DNA of 12,415 nucleotides, taken from assembly GCF_002014975.1 (NCBI RefSeq), contig NZ_MUXV01000017.1, positions 39,563 to 51,977 of the forward strand. Reading direction: 5' to 3'. Positions 1 through 9,001 of this stretch are shown in pieces. The notes below the pieces were generated by a model. It saw only the letters and a list, made by a program, of their open reading frames with translations, ran no database searches and was not told where the DNA came from. Within the stretch, counting starts at the first letter, position 1, and each line of letters opens with the position of its first letter. This stretch comes from Moraxella bovis (GTDB taxonomy: Bacteria; Pseudomonadota; Gammaproteobacteria; Pseudomonadales; Moraxellaceae). A program made the position numbers and the translations under genes.

Positions 1-81
1 TACTTTTTGGATTACTACCTTTAAATTAAGTGGTCGGATAGCCATTTTTCATGCAAAAATTGATTAAAATGTTATCAATGT

Positions 82-112
82 TTTACACGTCCTAGTAATA
101 ATATGATATGAT
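82..112 (+). promoter_or_regulatory. Possible promoter of the outer-membrane protein gene
   Basis: TTTACA (82-87) could be a -35 box and TATGAT (107-112) a -10 box. The 19-nt spacing is longer than ideal, and a second TATGAT overlaps at 102-107. Positions 1-142 hold no gene I can see. They are AT-rich and no clear Shine-Dalgarno precedes the ATG at 143. Weak support. Confidence 0.3.
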
Positions 113-142
113 TTGGATAAATTTTGACAACTTGGTGTTTTT

Positions 143-1147
143 ATGTTGCCCATCATCTCTCGCCCGACTTTGTGTTTACTGACCTGTCTTGCCCTGCCTG
201 CCTTTGCTCATGCCAATGACACCATAACATCAGACACGGACAGCCCCAACCTAGAACCTGAGAACAACACATGGCTTGATGACACCCGAGACGACACCAA
301 AGGTTGGCTCAATCGCACCGCACGACACATGGACAGCTGGTTTGGCGAGACCGACCCTGATGAACCTGCTCGTGCGTCCATCCGTTTAATGCTTGACACG
401 CATCATAATGAATATGATGTCACGACCGTCAAGCCCCGTATTCGTGGACGTATCAAACTGCCAACACTTGAAAACCGCCTAAGCGTAATGATTGGTGATG
501 ACGATTTGGACTTAGAACAAGGGGGCGGTATCTATAATGATGGACGTGCCGTAACTTATGGCGACAGCACCTTTGACCGCCGTCAAAGTCGTGAAGACAA
601 CACATCGCTCGCTCTGCGTTGGTCAAAATTCCAAGACGACATCGGCATAGAGACGGATGCCGACATTGGTCTGCGGTCTAGTGATTTATATCTTAAACTG
701 CGAGGTGAGAAAAAATGGGAGCTTGACCACCGCATTAACGCCCGCTTTGAACAGATGTATCGCTACGGCACCAAGAGCGAGCATTATGCCCTATCCACGC
801 TTGAATTTAGCCAGCCCCAGTCCAAGCACCGCACGCTCGTCAATCGCACGCACCTATCCTATGCCCACAAAGACACCGAGGAGACCGCATGGAGTAACAG
901 CTTGTACCAACAGCACTACCTAGACGGCAAGCACGGCACACGAGCGTTTAGCTATGGCATTTATACAGGGGGCGATGTCGCAGACAAGAAGTTTGAACTC
1001 GACATTTATGGTCCTTATGTCAGCTATCGCCAACCTGTATGGCGAAAATGGCTGTTTGTGCAGACGGACATCAGTTATTATAATGACAAAAACCAAGACC
1101 GAGACCATCATTTGGGCGTATTTAACCGCTTAGAAATGGTGTTTTAG
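143..1147 (+). CDS. Uncharacterised secreted protein, probable outer-membrane beta-barrel
   Basis: A 334-aa protein that I do not recognise by name. Residues 1-24 form a clear Sec signal peptide: a hydrophobic core (LCLLTCLALPAF) and cleavage after AHA. An Asp-rich, probably flexible stretch follows (about 25-75). From about residue 78 to the end there are many short segments of alternating polar and hydrophobic/aromatic residues, such as LYLKLRGEKKW and YGPYVSYRQPV. The chain ends in RLEMVF, and a C-terminal Phe of this kind is the usual signal for outer-membrane insertion by the BAM complex. This suggests a beta-barrel of roughly 10-12 strands. Ligand and role cannot be read from sequence. 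The gene is apparently monocistronic, with the next gene having its own promoter 46 nt downstream. The ATG at 143 gives the intact signal peptide, although its ribosome binding site is weak. Confidence 0.7.
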   Translation: MLPIISRPTLCLLTCLALPAFAHANDTITSDTDSPNLEPENNTWLDDTRDDTKGWLNRTARHMDSWFGETDPDEPARASIRLMLDTHHNEYDVTTVKPRIRGRIKLPTLENRLSVMIGDDDLDLEQGGGIYNDGRAVTYGDSTFDRRQSREDNTSLALRWSKFQDDIGIETDADIGLRSSDLYLKLRGEKKWELDHRINARFEQMYRYGTKSEHYALSTLEFSQPQSKHRTLVNRTHLSYAHKDTEETAWSNSLYQQHYLDGKHGTRAFSYGIYTGGDVADKKFELDIYGPYVSYRQPVWRKWLFVQTDISYYNDKNQDRDHHLGVFNRLEMVF

Positions 1148-1192
1148 GCGGATTGGCGATACAAAATTTACAACAATCCTACTTGTCCGCCC

Positions 1193-1221
1193 TTGTCATT
1201 TGTGCCATTTTCACGCATAAT
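1193..1221 (+). promoter_or_regulatory. Sigma70-type promoter of the L,D-transpeptidase-fold gene
   Basis: TTGTCA (1193-1198) and CATAAT (1216-1221) are separated by 17 nt, the ideal spacing. The expected transcription start is near 1228. This makes the in-frame GTG at 1227 unlikely as a start and favours the ATG at 1245 or 1257. Confidence 0.5.
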
Positions 1222-1256
1222 AAGCGGTGTTTTTTGTTTATAAAATGAGATTTGCC

Positions 1257-3870
<2,614 letters not shown>

Positions 3871-3884
3871 TTTGGTTTTTGGTA

Positions 3885-3919
3885 AATAGGTGTGGTATGA
3901 TTTTATCACACCTATTTTT
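3885..3919 (+). terminator. Rho-independent terminator of purB
   Basis: A perfect 10-bp stem, AATAGGTGTG (3885-3894) with CACACCTATT (3907-3916), runs into TTTTT. The stem can be extended by G-T, T-A and A-T pairs into the loop. It lies between the purB stop and the start of the KAP-type gene, so that gene needs its own promoter or read-through. No convincing promoter is visible in the short gap. Confidence 0.75.
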
Positions 3920-3931
3920 ATTGGAAAAGTT

Positions 3932-5651
3932 ATGGCAAACACACAAAGCATTAACGAAAGATTATTAAAAGTCCTAAATAGCGATAAAAACCAAGGCTAT
4001 GTTATTGGCTTGACTGGCGAATGGGGTATTGGCAAAACACATTTTTGGAAAAATTTTTATAAAGAAAAACGTAGCGAACTGGGCTGTCAAAAATATGCTT
4101 ATATTTCCTTGTTTGGTATAGATAGTTTGGATAGTTTAAAATATGAAATCGCCATTCAAACACAAGCAACCAGTACAGACAAGAAAGACAGTAAAAAGAA
4201 TTTAAAAATTAAATCGCTCTTTACCTTTATTACCAATAATGTAAAAATACCTGACATACAAAGCAATGGTTTTGCCTTGTCCATTGGTCAAAATATCATT
4301 ACAGGTGCATTATTTAGCTTGGTAAAAGATACGATTATTTGCATTGATGATTTGGAAAGAAAATCTGATAACCTTGATATAAAAGACATCATGGGGTTGA
4401 TTAGTCATCTTAAAACCGAGAAAAACTGTAAAGTGGTTGTGATTTTACACCAAGATAAAACAGATAACCAATTTCAAGAATATAAAGAAAAGGTATTTGA
4501 TGAAATTGTACATTTGACAGAAAATTTTTCTATTATTAAAACTATTATTGATGACGATGAAATGATTGATATTTATAAAGAATTTTATGAAAAATTAGCG
4601 GTTAAAAACATACGCTTTTATGAAAGAGTCAAACGAGATTATCGAGAAATTATAGAATCGGTTGATGATTTAAGCTTGTCAAGCAAAGACAGCATATTGA
4701 GAAACCTACTTATTGTCAGACTTGCTGACTTAATAAAACCCGAGATACCTTGTGAGAATAAGGATAATAATTTTGTATTTGATTTGAAATATCTGTTAAA
4801 TTTTGAACCTTATAATATTTCTGACAATTCTGTGGTAGATATAATAAATTCACTAGAATATTTTTTTTAAGGGTTTTATTGATTTTAGTTGTCTAAGTAA
4901 TTGGGTTGAAGTGATAACAGAAAATATTTTTAATTACAATATTGATGATAAATTTATAAAAGAACTGATTGCACAAGATGAAATTTCAGAATAAAAAATA
5001 CAAACCATCAAACACCATGAATCACTAGTATCAAAATTGCATAATCTTGATATAGATGCTAATTTTACCCAAGATTTTTATGATTCATCAGTTAAAGTAA
5101 TTAAATACGAAGATTTTAACAATCTAAGTTTTTATTATAAAGTGATAGAGCTACATAATGAAACATTAGCAAAATCTTTTAAAGAACAAGTAGAAGACTA
5201 CATTATAAAAACCATCGAGAATAGCAAAAGAAAAATAGATTTTGATGACTTCTACCCTTTTGGGGTAGAGAATTATGACATCTTTAAAGATTTTGTCAAA
5301 GAGCAAATTAAAAACCATGCCTTAAAAATAGATTTTAAAGATTTCTTTTTAAACCCTGACAATCAACGCAATAATGATGATGTCAAGAAAGCTGTAAATG
5401 AGACAACAAAAGATGATTTGCGTGATGTAATATGGTCAGATTTAGGAGATTATTTTCGGTCAAGAAGGCGTTTGTTAGAATCCATTGTACAACACAGTCT
5501 TTTTTCAAAACAAAAAAGCGAAGAAGTTCGCCAATGGATATTGGAATTGCTAGATGAGAACATCAAAGAAAATCCCGATAATGAAATCGCTGTTACATTA
5601 CTGTTGCAGGACACCGAGAATTTAACTAAATTTACATGGCAGATTAGATAA
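3932..5651 (+). pseudogene. KAP-type P-loop NTPase, disrupted (frameshift plus nonsense)
   Basis: The intact gene would encode about 572 aa. It starts at the ATG at 3932, just after GGAAAAG. The first frame ends after 312 aa at TAA 4868-4870. Walker A is GEWGIGKT (residues 29-36). The Walker B block is TIICIDDLER (134-143), and IDDLER is typical of KAP P-loop NTPases. Only weakly hydrophobic segments lie between the two motifs, so the membrane insertion found in many KAP proteins is uncertain. Removing one T from the T8 tract at 4861-4868 joins the frame to KGFIDFSCLSNWVEV and on for 41 codons to a TAA at 4992. The same frame then continues uninterrupted for 218 codons to 5651. A slippage indel plus one point mutation is the simplest explanation. 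The gene is clearly richer in A+T than purB, which suggests horizontal acquisition. KAP NTPases include phage-exclusion proteins such as PifA, so a defence role is possible but unproven. The product is presumably non-functional. Confidence 0.75.
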
Positions 5652-5660
5652 TTCCAAAAT

Positions 5661-5682
5661 GGCGGTCAAACGGTCGCCTTTT
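5661..5682 (+). terminator. Terminator after the KAP-type pseudogene
   Basis: GGCGGTC (5661-5667) pairs with GGTCGCC (5672-5678), including two G-T pairs, around an AAAC loop, followed by TTTT. It lies 9 nt past the stop codon and faces the convergent purN gene. Confidence 0.5.
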
Positions 5683-5706
5683 AATTCATCATCCATTTTC
5701 ATTGGT

Positions 5707-6348
5707 CTAATTTCCCCAGAACCGATACACATCGCCCACATTCTCCACATCTATCACGCCATGGGCGATAAAATCTATCGTGCGTGGTAGAAGCATGTGT
5801 TCTAGGGCATGAACCCTGTTTTGCAGTATGGCAGGCGTGTCATCGGCGTGGATATCTAGCACCGCTTGGCTAAGGATTTGCCCTGCATCAAGCTCTGCTG
5901 TTACCAAATGCACGCTGCAGCCGTGATATCGCTCACCTGACTTTAATACTCGCTCGTGCGTGTCTAGCCCCTTATAGGCAGGGAGTAAGGACGGGTGCAG
6001 GTTTATCATGGGGGCGTTTAGCTCGTCTTTAACCCCATTGATAAATAATGGGGTTAGGATTTTCATAAAGCCTGCCAATACCACCAAATCCACGCCCAAC
6101 GGCTTTAATACATGAAGGGCAAGACGTTCAAATTCGGCTCTTTTATAGGTTTTGCCTTGTTCGTTTTTGTCGATGACAAAGGTAGCGATATTGGCGTTTT
6201 TGGCACGGGTTAGGGCATAGGCATCCGCTTTGTTGCTGACGACAGCGACAATGTCAATGGGCAGTTTGCCTGATTGCATTTGGTCAATCAAAACTTGTAG
6301 GTTTGAGCCATTGCCAGAGACTAGGACGGCGATTTTTAATGTTTTCAT
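5707..6348 (-). CDS. purN: Phosphoribosylglycinamide formyltransferase
   Basis: A 213-aa enzyme (E. coli PurN is 212 aa). It transfers a formyl group from 10-formyl-tetrahydrofolate to GAR, making FGAR in purine synthesis. The phosphate-binding SGNGSNLQ is at residues 11-18. The catalytic Asn116 and His118 are in MINLHPSLLPAYKG, and the catalytic Asp154 is in VTAELDAGQ. The start at 6348 matches the family length and the usual K-I-A-V-L-V-S beginning. An upstream ATG at 6366 would add six residues. Neither start has a clear Shine-Dalgarno. The ATG at 6348 lies 1 nt after the original stop of the PIN-toxin gene (TAATATG), so translation may depend on coupling to it. purN is normally close to purM, but here it is separated from purM by a toxin-antitoxin-like cassette. 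Confidence 0.95.
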   Translation of the reverse strand: MKTLKIAVLVSGNGSNLQVLIDQMQSGKLPIDIVAVVSNKADAYALTRAKNANIATFVIDKNEQGKTYKRAEFERLALHVLKPLGVDLVVLAGFMKILTPLFINGVKDELNAPMINLHPSLLPAYKGLDTHERVLKSGERYHGCSVHLVTAELDAGQILSQAVLDIHADDTPAILQNRVHALEHMLLPRTIDFIAHGVIDVENVGDVYRFWGN

Positions 6349-6349
6349 A

Positions 6350-6737
6350 TTAGCTAATACATTCAATGGGATATTTTATAATTTCACTATCTACCGTTAA
6401 TACCGTTAAATGCTCGCACATGGTTTGGCTGATAATCATACGGTCAAAGGGGTATATGATGAAATTCAAGGGTTTGTAGGTTTAAAATATGGTTTTCGGT
6501 AATGGGCAAAATATGATATAGGTTATTTTTAATGACATCATCAATAATTACATTTAACCGCTGATTTAATGGTAATTTACCAAGTTGGTTTTTAATTTGC
6601 ATCTCACAAATGGTTGCCATGCTAAGATAAATGGTGTGCGTATCATCACTTAAAATCTCGGCACATCTTTTGGGCAATTTATCGGCTTCACACGTTACCC
6701 AGATAAAAATATGGGTATCTAATAAATATTTTGCCAT
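6350..6737 (-). pseudogene. VapC-like PIN-domain toxin, frameshifted
   Basis: The readable frame starts at 6737 (MAKYLLDTHIFIWV) and stops at 6444 after 97 aa. The first PIN catalytic acid is Asp7 (LLDTH) and the second is Glu45 (TICEMQIKNQLGKLPL). At the sequence CATATACCCCTTTGA (about 6457-6443) the frame breaks in a run of four C. In the shifted frame the protein continues with PFDRMIISQTMCEHL and LTVLTVDSEIIKYPIE to a TAA at 6352-6350. Both remaining catalytic Asp residues (FDRM and TVD) lie in that part. Removing one C gives 128 aa, the usual size of this VapC/COG3744-type family. VapC toxins are Mg2+-dependent RNases, and the truncated form should be inactive. The start overlaps the antitoxin stop (TAATG). 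A longer start at 6758 lies inside the antitoxin and is unlikely. Confidence 0.75.
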
Positions 6738-6979
6738 TATACATCTTTCCCAAGCCAAAATTCATCACCCAAATCATCATCAAAATCATCACTCATTGTC
6801 ATGGCTTTCGGAAAACGGTTAAAGCGTTTATGTGTTAAAATCTGTTCATCTTTTTTGTCATTTGTATTTGCTTTTGGGGCGACATTTTTTAAACTTTGGA
6901 TAATCTCTTCAATCGCCCAAAGTCTTTCATTATAACTGGCTGTATGGGTGATTTCATAGACTGCTTGCTCAATGGTCAT
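6737..6979 (-). CDS. Antitoxin-like protein of the PIN cassette
   Basis: An 80-aa protein starting MTIEQAVYEITHTASYNERL. The ATG at 6979 follows AAGGAAA at 7-nt spacing, while the alternative ATG at 7006 lacks this. The N-terminal half looks helical (YNERLWAIEEIIQSLK). The middle is charged and likely disordered. The end is acidic and aromatic (MSDDFDDDLGDEFWLG), resembling the toxin-binding tails of VapB-type antitoxins (DFD..L..). The TAA overlaps the toxin ATG by one base, the arrangement expected of a two-gene toxin-antitoxin operon. I cannot assign a named antitoxin family. The role is inferred from position and size. Confidence 0.6.
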   Translation of the reverse strand: MTIEQAVYEITHTASYNERLWAIEEIIQSLKNVAPKANTNDKKDEQILTHKRFNRFPKAMTMSDDFDDDLGDEFWLGKDV

Positions 6980-7014
6980 TTGAATTTCCTTGATTGATAA
7001 ACTCAACCTGATTT

Positions 7015-7212
7015 TTAATTGTTACTCTTTAAAAACCCCAAACGCTTTTTAGCAATTTCTTGACGGCTCAATGGCATTTCTTGCTTATCTATTTTAACGA
7101 TTTTATTTTGTAAAAATTCTAACAAAAAAGAATAGTCATCTGCTTTTAGATTTTCCAAAGCAGGTAATATCGCTTGCACTTTTGGCGATAATGCTGTGTT
7201 AGACATTTGCAT
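7015..7212 (-). CDS. Small protein upstream of the antitoxin, function unknown
   Basis: A 65-aa protein, not recognised. The ATG at 7212 has AAAAGGA at 6-nt spacing, and a second ATG lies two codons in. It appears to be two helices (VQAILPALENLKADDYSFLL and a continuing amphipathic stretch) followed by a Lys/Arg-rich tail (SRQEIAKKRLGFLKSNN). It sits 35 nt upstream of the antitoxin-like gene on the same strand and is probably co-transcribed with it. It could be a DNA-binding or accessory antitoxin component, a second orphan antitoxin, or unrelated. A perfect inverted repeat (7227-7261) lies just before its ribosome binding site. Confidence 0.55.
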   Translation of the reverse strand: MQMSNTALSPKVQAILPALENLKADDYSFLLEFLQNKIVKIDKQEMPLSRQEIAKKRLGFLKSNN

Positions 7213-7226
7213 AAATTATCCTTTTT

Positions 7227-7261
7227 AAATTGGGTTTATCTTTAAGCAATAAACCCAATTT
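7227..7261 (-). promoter_or_regulatory. Perfect 13-bp inverted repeat in the leader of the cassette
   Basis: AAATTGGGTTTAT (7227-7239) is matched exactly by ATAAACCCAATTT (7249-7261), with a 9-nt loop. On the transcribed strand it is followed by AAAAAGGA, the ribosome binding site of the 65-aa gene, and not by a T run. It is therefore not a standard terminator in that direction. It could be an operator for cassette autoregulation, an mRNA stabiliser, or half of a two-hairpin terminator region. Confidence 0.5.
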
Positions 7262-7268
7262 ACCAATT

Positions 7269-7294
7269 GTTTAAAAGCCATTCAGCTTTTAAAC
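7269..7294 (-). terminator. Hairpin at the end of purM, probable terminator
   Basis: GTTTAAAAGC (7269-7278) and GCTTTTAAAC (7285-7294) form a perfect 10-bp inverted repeat around a 6-nt loop. On the - strand the descending arm GCTTTT gives a short U stretch. The purM stop codon lies inside the stem. It has no long U tract, so termination may be partial. Confidence 0.45.
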
Positions 7295-8332
7295 ATAAAC
7301 CACCGCTTTATCAGCACGCTCTACAATCTGTCCGATTTGCCAAGCGGTTTCGCCTTGTGCAGTCAGAAATGCCAACGTTTCGTCTTTTTTATCGGCAGGG
7401 ACGACAATCACAAAGCCCACGCCACAGTTAAAGGTACGCACCATCTCACTTTGGGCGATGTTACCTGCCTGTTGTAGCCAGTCAAAGACGGCAGGAAATT
7501 CCCAAGTGGCAAGGTCAATCTCGGCAGATAGACTCTCGGGCAACACTCGGGGCAAGTTTTCGGTCAGACCGCCACCTGTAATATGTGCCATGGCATGAAT
7601 GTTCTTGTTGCCAAGCTGTTTTTGTAGGGCGTTTACCGATTTGACATAAATGCGAGTGGGCTTCATGAATGCGTCCGCTAAGCTCTCGCTATTGCCTAGC
7701 GTATGAGCATTGACGTCCACGCCCGACACGTCAATCACTTTTCGCACAAGCGAGTAGCCATTAGAATGCACGCCAGAGCTTGCCAAGGCAATCAGCACAT
7801 CGCCTTTTTGGACGTTTGCCCCTGTGATGACCTCAGATTCTTCTACCACGCCCACACAAAAGCCTGCCAAGTCATAATCTTCGTCTTGATACATACCAGG
7901 CATTTCGGCAGTTTCGCCACCGATTAAGGCACAATTTGACAGCTGACAACCATCCCCAATCCCCTTGATGACTGTCTCGGCAACGTCCACATCAAGTTTG
8001 CCTGTGGCGTAATAATCTAAGAAAAATAACGGCTCAGCACCGCACACCAAAAGGTCGTTTACACACATTGCTACCAAGTCTTGACCGATGGTTTCGTGGC
8101 GGTTTAGGTCTAGGGCGAGCTTTAATTTGGTACCAACGCCGTCCGTGCCAGAGACCAAAAGGGGCGATTTGTAGCCTTGTGGGATACGGCACAACGCCCC
8201 AAACCCGCCAAGTCCGCCTACCACTTCGGGGCGGGTCGTGGCACGGGCGACAGATTTGATACGTTGAACAAGGGCTTCGCCTGCTTCAATATCAACGCCT
8301 GCGTCTTTGTAGCTAAGAGAATGAGAAGTCAT
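7289..8332 (-). CDS. purM: Phosphoribosylformylglycinamidine cyclo-ligase (AIR synthetase)
   Basis: A 347-aa enzyme (E. coli PurM is 345 aa). It closes the imidazole ring, converting FGAM plus ATP to AIR in purine synthesis. It is a cytosolic dimer. The N-terminus has the PurM-type [25 protein letters not shown] is at 39-47 and the nucleotide-binding GTDGVGTKL at 62-70. [11 protein letters not shown] and the Gly-rich [16 protein letters not shown] follow. The ATG at 8332 has AGGA at 7-nt spacing. A good promoter lies 30-60 nt upstream, diverging from the tRNA promoter. It was probably once followed directly by purN. Two hairpins and a three-gene cassette now lie between them. Confidence 0.97.
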   Translation of the reverse strand: MTSHSLSYKDAGVDIEAGEALVQRIKSVARATTRPEVVGGLGGFGALCRIPQGYKSPLLVSGTDGVGTKLKLALDLNRHETIGQDLVAMCVNDLLVCGAEPLFFLDYYATGKLDVDVAETVIKGIGDGCQLSNCALIGGETAEMPGMYQDEDYDLAGFCVGVVEESEVITGANVQKGDVLIALASSGVHSNGYSLVRKVIDVSGVDVNAHTLGNSESLADAFMKPTRIYVKSVNALQKQLGNKNIHAMAHITGGGLTENLPRVLPESLSAEIDLATWEFPAVFDWLQQAGNIAQSEMVRTFNCGVGFVIVVPADKKDETLAFLTAQGETAWQIGQIVERADKAVVYV

Positions 8333-8364
8333 GAGAGTTCCTATTGGGTTAAATAAATTGTCCT

Positions 8365-8393
8365 ATTATAACAAAAATCAGAGCGGATGATAA
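8365..8393 (-). promoter_or_regulatory. purM promoter
   Basis: Read on the - strand, TTATCA (8393-8388) and a perfect TATAAT (8370-8365) are separated by 17 nt. The start site should be near 8357, giving a leader of about 25 nt. I looked for a PurR-type operator palindrome in this gap and could not identify one with confidence. Confidence 0.6.
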
Positions 8394-8439
8394 CTTTTCG
8401 GGCGATATTTGTGATTTTTATAAAAATGCAAAAAAACAC

Positions 8440-8468
8440 TTTACTAAACGCACTTTATCAAGTATAAT
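8440..8468 (+). promoter_or_regulatory. tRNA promoter
   Basis: TTTACT (8440-8445) and a perfect TATAAT (8463-8468) are separated by 17 nt, placing the start about 9 nt before the mature tRNA. It diverges from the purM promoter. Confidence 0.65.
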
Positions 8469-8483
8469 TATCTTTGTTTTTTC

Positions 8484-8560
8484 GGGCCTATAGCTCAGTT
8501 GGTTAGAGCAGAGGACTCATAATCCTTTGGTCGCAGGTTCAAGTCCTGCTGGGCCTACCA
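8484..8560 (+). tRNA. tRNA with anticodon CAU (tRNA-Ile2 favoured over tRNA-Met)
   Basis: A 77-nt cloverleaf with encoded CCA. The acceptor is GGGCCTA with TGGGCCT, so the first pair is G1-U72. The D arm is GCTC/GAGC, the anticodon stem GAGGA/TCCTT with loop CTCATAA (CAT at 8518-8520), and the T arm GCAGG/CCTGC with loop TTCAAGT. A CAU anticodon can belong to elongator Met, initiator Met or Ile2 (lysidine-modified by TilS). The C4-G69 and C5-G68 pairs, and the TTGGTCGC variable-to-T region that resembles E. coli ileX from memory, favour Ile2. Automatic annotation might say Met. Its 3' end is a plausible integration site for the element to the right. Confidence 0.93.
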
Positions 8561-8573
8561 TATTAAAATAAGT

Positions 8574-8612
8574 AAAATCAAGGTTTTAAGAGATTAAAAC
8601 CTTGATTTTTTT
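8574..8612 (+). terminator. Strong terminator of the tRNA gene
   Basis: A perfect 16-bp stem, AAAATCAAGGTTTTAA (8574-8589) with its complement (8594-8609), a GAGA tetraloop, and a T7 run at 8606-8612. It ends tRNA transcription 14 nt after the CCA. It could have come with the element or belong to the host. Confidence 0.85.
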
Positions 8613-8621
8613 GTGTTTAAG

Positions 8622-8659
8622 AATAACCAAAAATAAAATAATAACCAAATAATAACCAA
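8622..8659 (+). repeat. Three AATAACCAA direct repeats, possible recombinase arm sites
   Basis: Identical 9-mers AATAACCAA occur at 8622-8630, 8640-8648 and 8651-8659, spaced 18 and 11 nt. They lie between the tRNA terminator and the Xis-like gene. Short direct repeats next to a tRNA attachment site are what tyrosine recombinases or their excisionases bind. This reading is an inference, since the region is AT-rich and no integrase is present. Confidence 0.4.
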
Positions 8660-8672
8660 CGTTCAAATAAAA

Positions 8673-8700
8673 AGCCCAAGCATAAACTTGGGCTAATTTT
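8673..8700 (-). terminator. Bidirectional terminator at the end of the element's operon
   Basis: AGCCCAAG (8673-8680) pairs perfectly with CTTGGGCT (8687-8694) around a 6-nt loop. On the - strand it is followed by TTTTATTTG, and on the + strand by AATTTTTTT. It ends two bases before the stop codon of the Xis-like gene. Confidence 0.75.
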
Positions 8701-8701
8701 T

Positions 8702-9001
8702 TTACTCGCCTAACAATTGCCTGATGTCTTTAACCGCCCAAAAGGGCTTACCGTTAATCATGCGTGTTTGGATAGGTCCATTGCTTTGGCTGTGCCAATT
8801 TCTCAAAGTGGCGGGTTTATAACCTAGCATACTGCTTGCCATGATGTGATTAACGTGTGATACACCAGCGTGCATGGCGGTGTGTAGTAGCTTAATGCCG
8901 TCATACTGCAATACATCATAAGCATATCTTAATAATTCATGCCCACGCTTGTTTGACTTGTTTAGGTCGCTGATATTGATATCTGTTTCAATGGTTGTCA
9001 T
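8702..9001 (-). CDS. Xis/AlpA-like DNA-binding protein
   Basis: A 99-aa protein. The C-terminal part (about 58-99) reads as a MerR/HTH_17-type winged helix: MLGYKPATLRNWHSQSNGPI, then R-MINGKPFW and a final VKDIRQLLGE. This pattern (choose a site, then W, then G.P, then W...DI..LL) is typical of excisionases and AlpA regulators. The N-terminal half is helical and unfamiliar. The ATG at 9001 has AAAGGAG at 7-nt spacing, located inside the preceding gene, and the two genes overlap by 14 nt. As the last gene before the tRNA it is well placed to be a recombination directionality factor, although the integrase itself is missing from the window. It could instead be a transcription regulator. Confidence 0.6.
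   Translation of the reverse strand: MTTIETDINISDLNKSNKRGHELLRYAYDVLQYDGIKLLHTAMHAGVSHVNHIMASSMLGYKPATLRNWHSQSNGPIQTRMINGKPFWAVKDIRQLLGE

Noticed and set aside
1148..1192. Inverted GGCGGA/TCCGCC after the outer-membrane protein gene as a terminator
   Set aside because: The loop is over 30 nt and there is no T run after it.
1227..1256. GTG start at 1227 for the YkuD protein
   Set aside because: It lies at or before the predicted transcription start and adds residues in front of a good signal peptide.
4861..4868. T8 tract as a simple phase-variation switch
   Set aside because: A second in-frame TAA at 4992 means tract changes alone would not restore the full protein. Kept only as part of the pseudogene finding.
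6392..6409. Tandem TACCGTTAA copies
   Set aside because: Two copies only. They encode Leu-Thr-Val repeated in the shifted toxin frame and are probably incidental.
7703..8259. + strand frames inside purM
   Set aside because: They are shadows of the purM coding sequence with no start signals.
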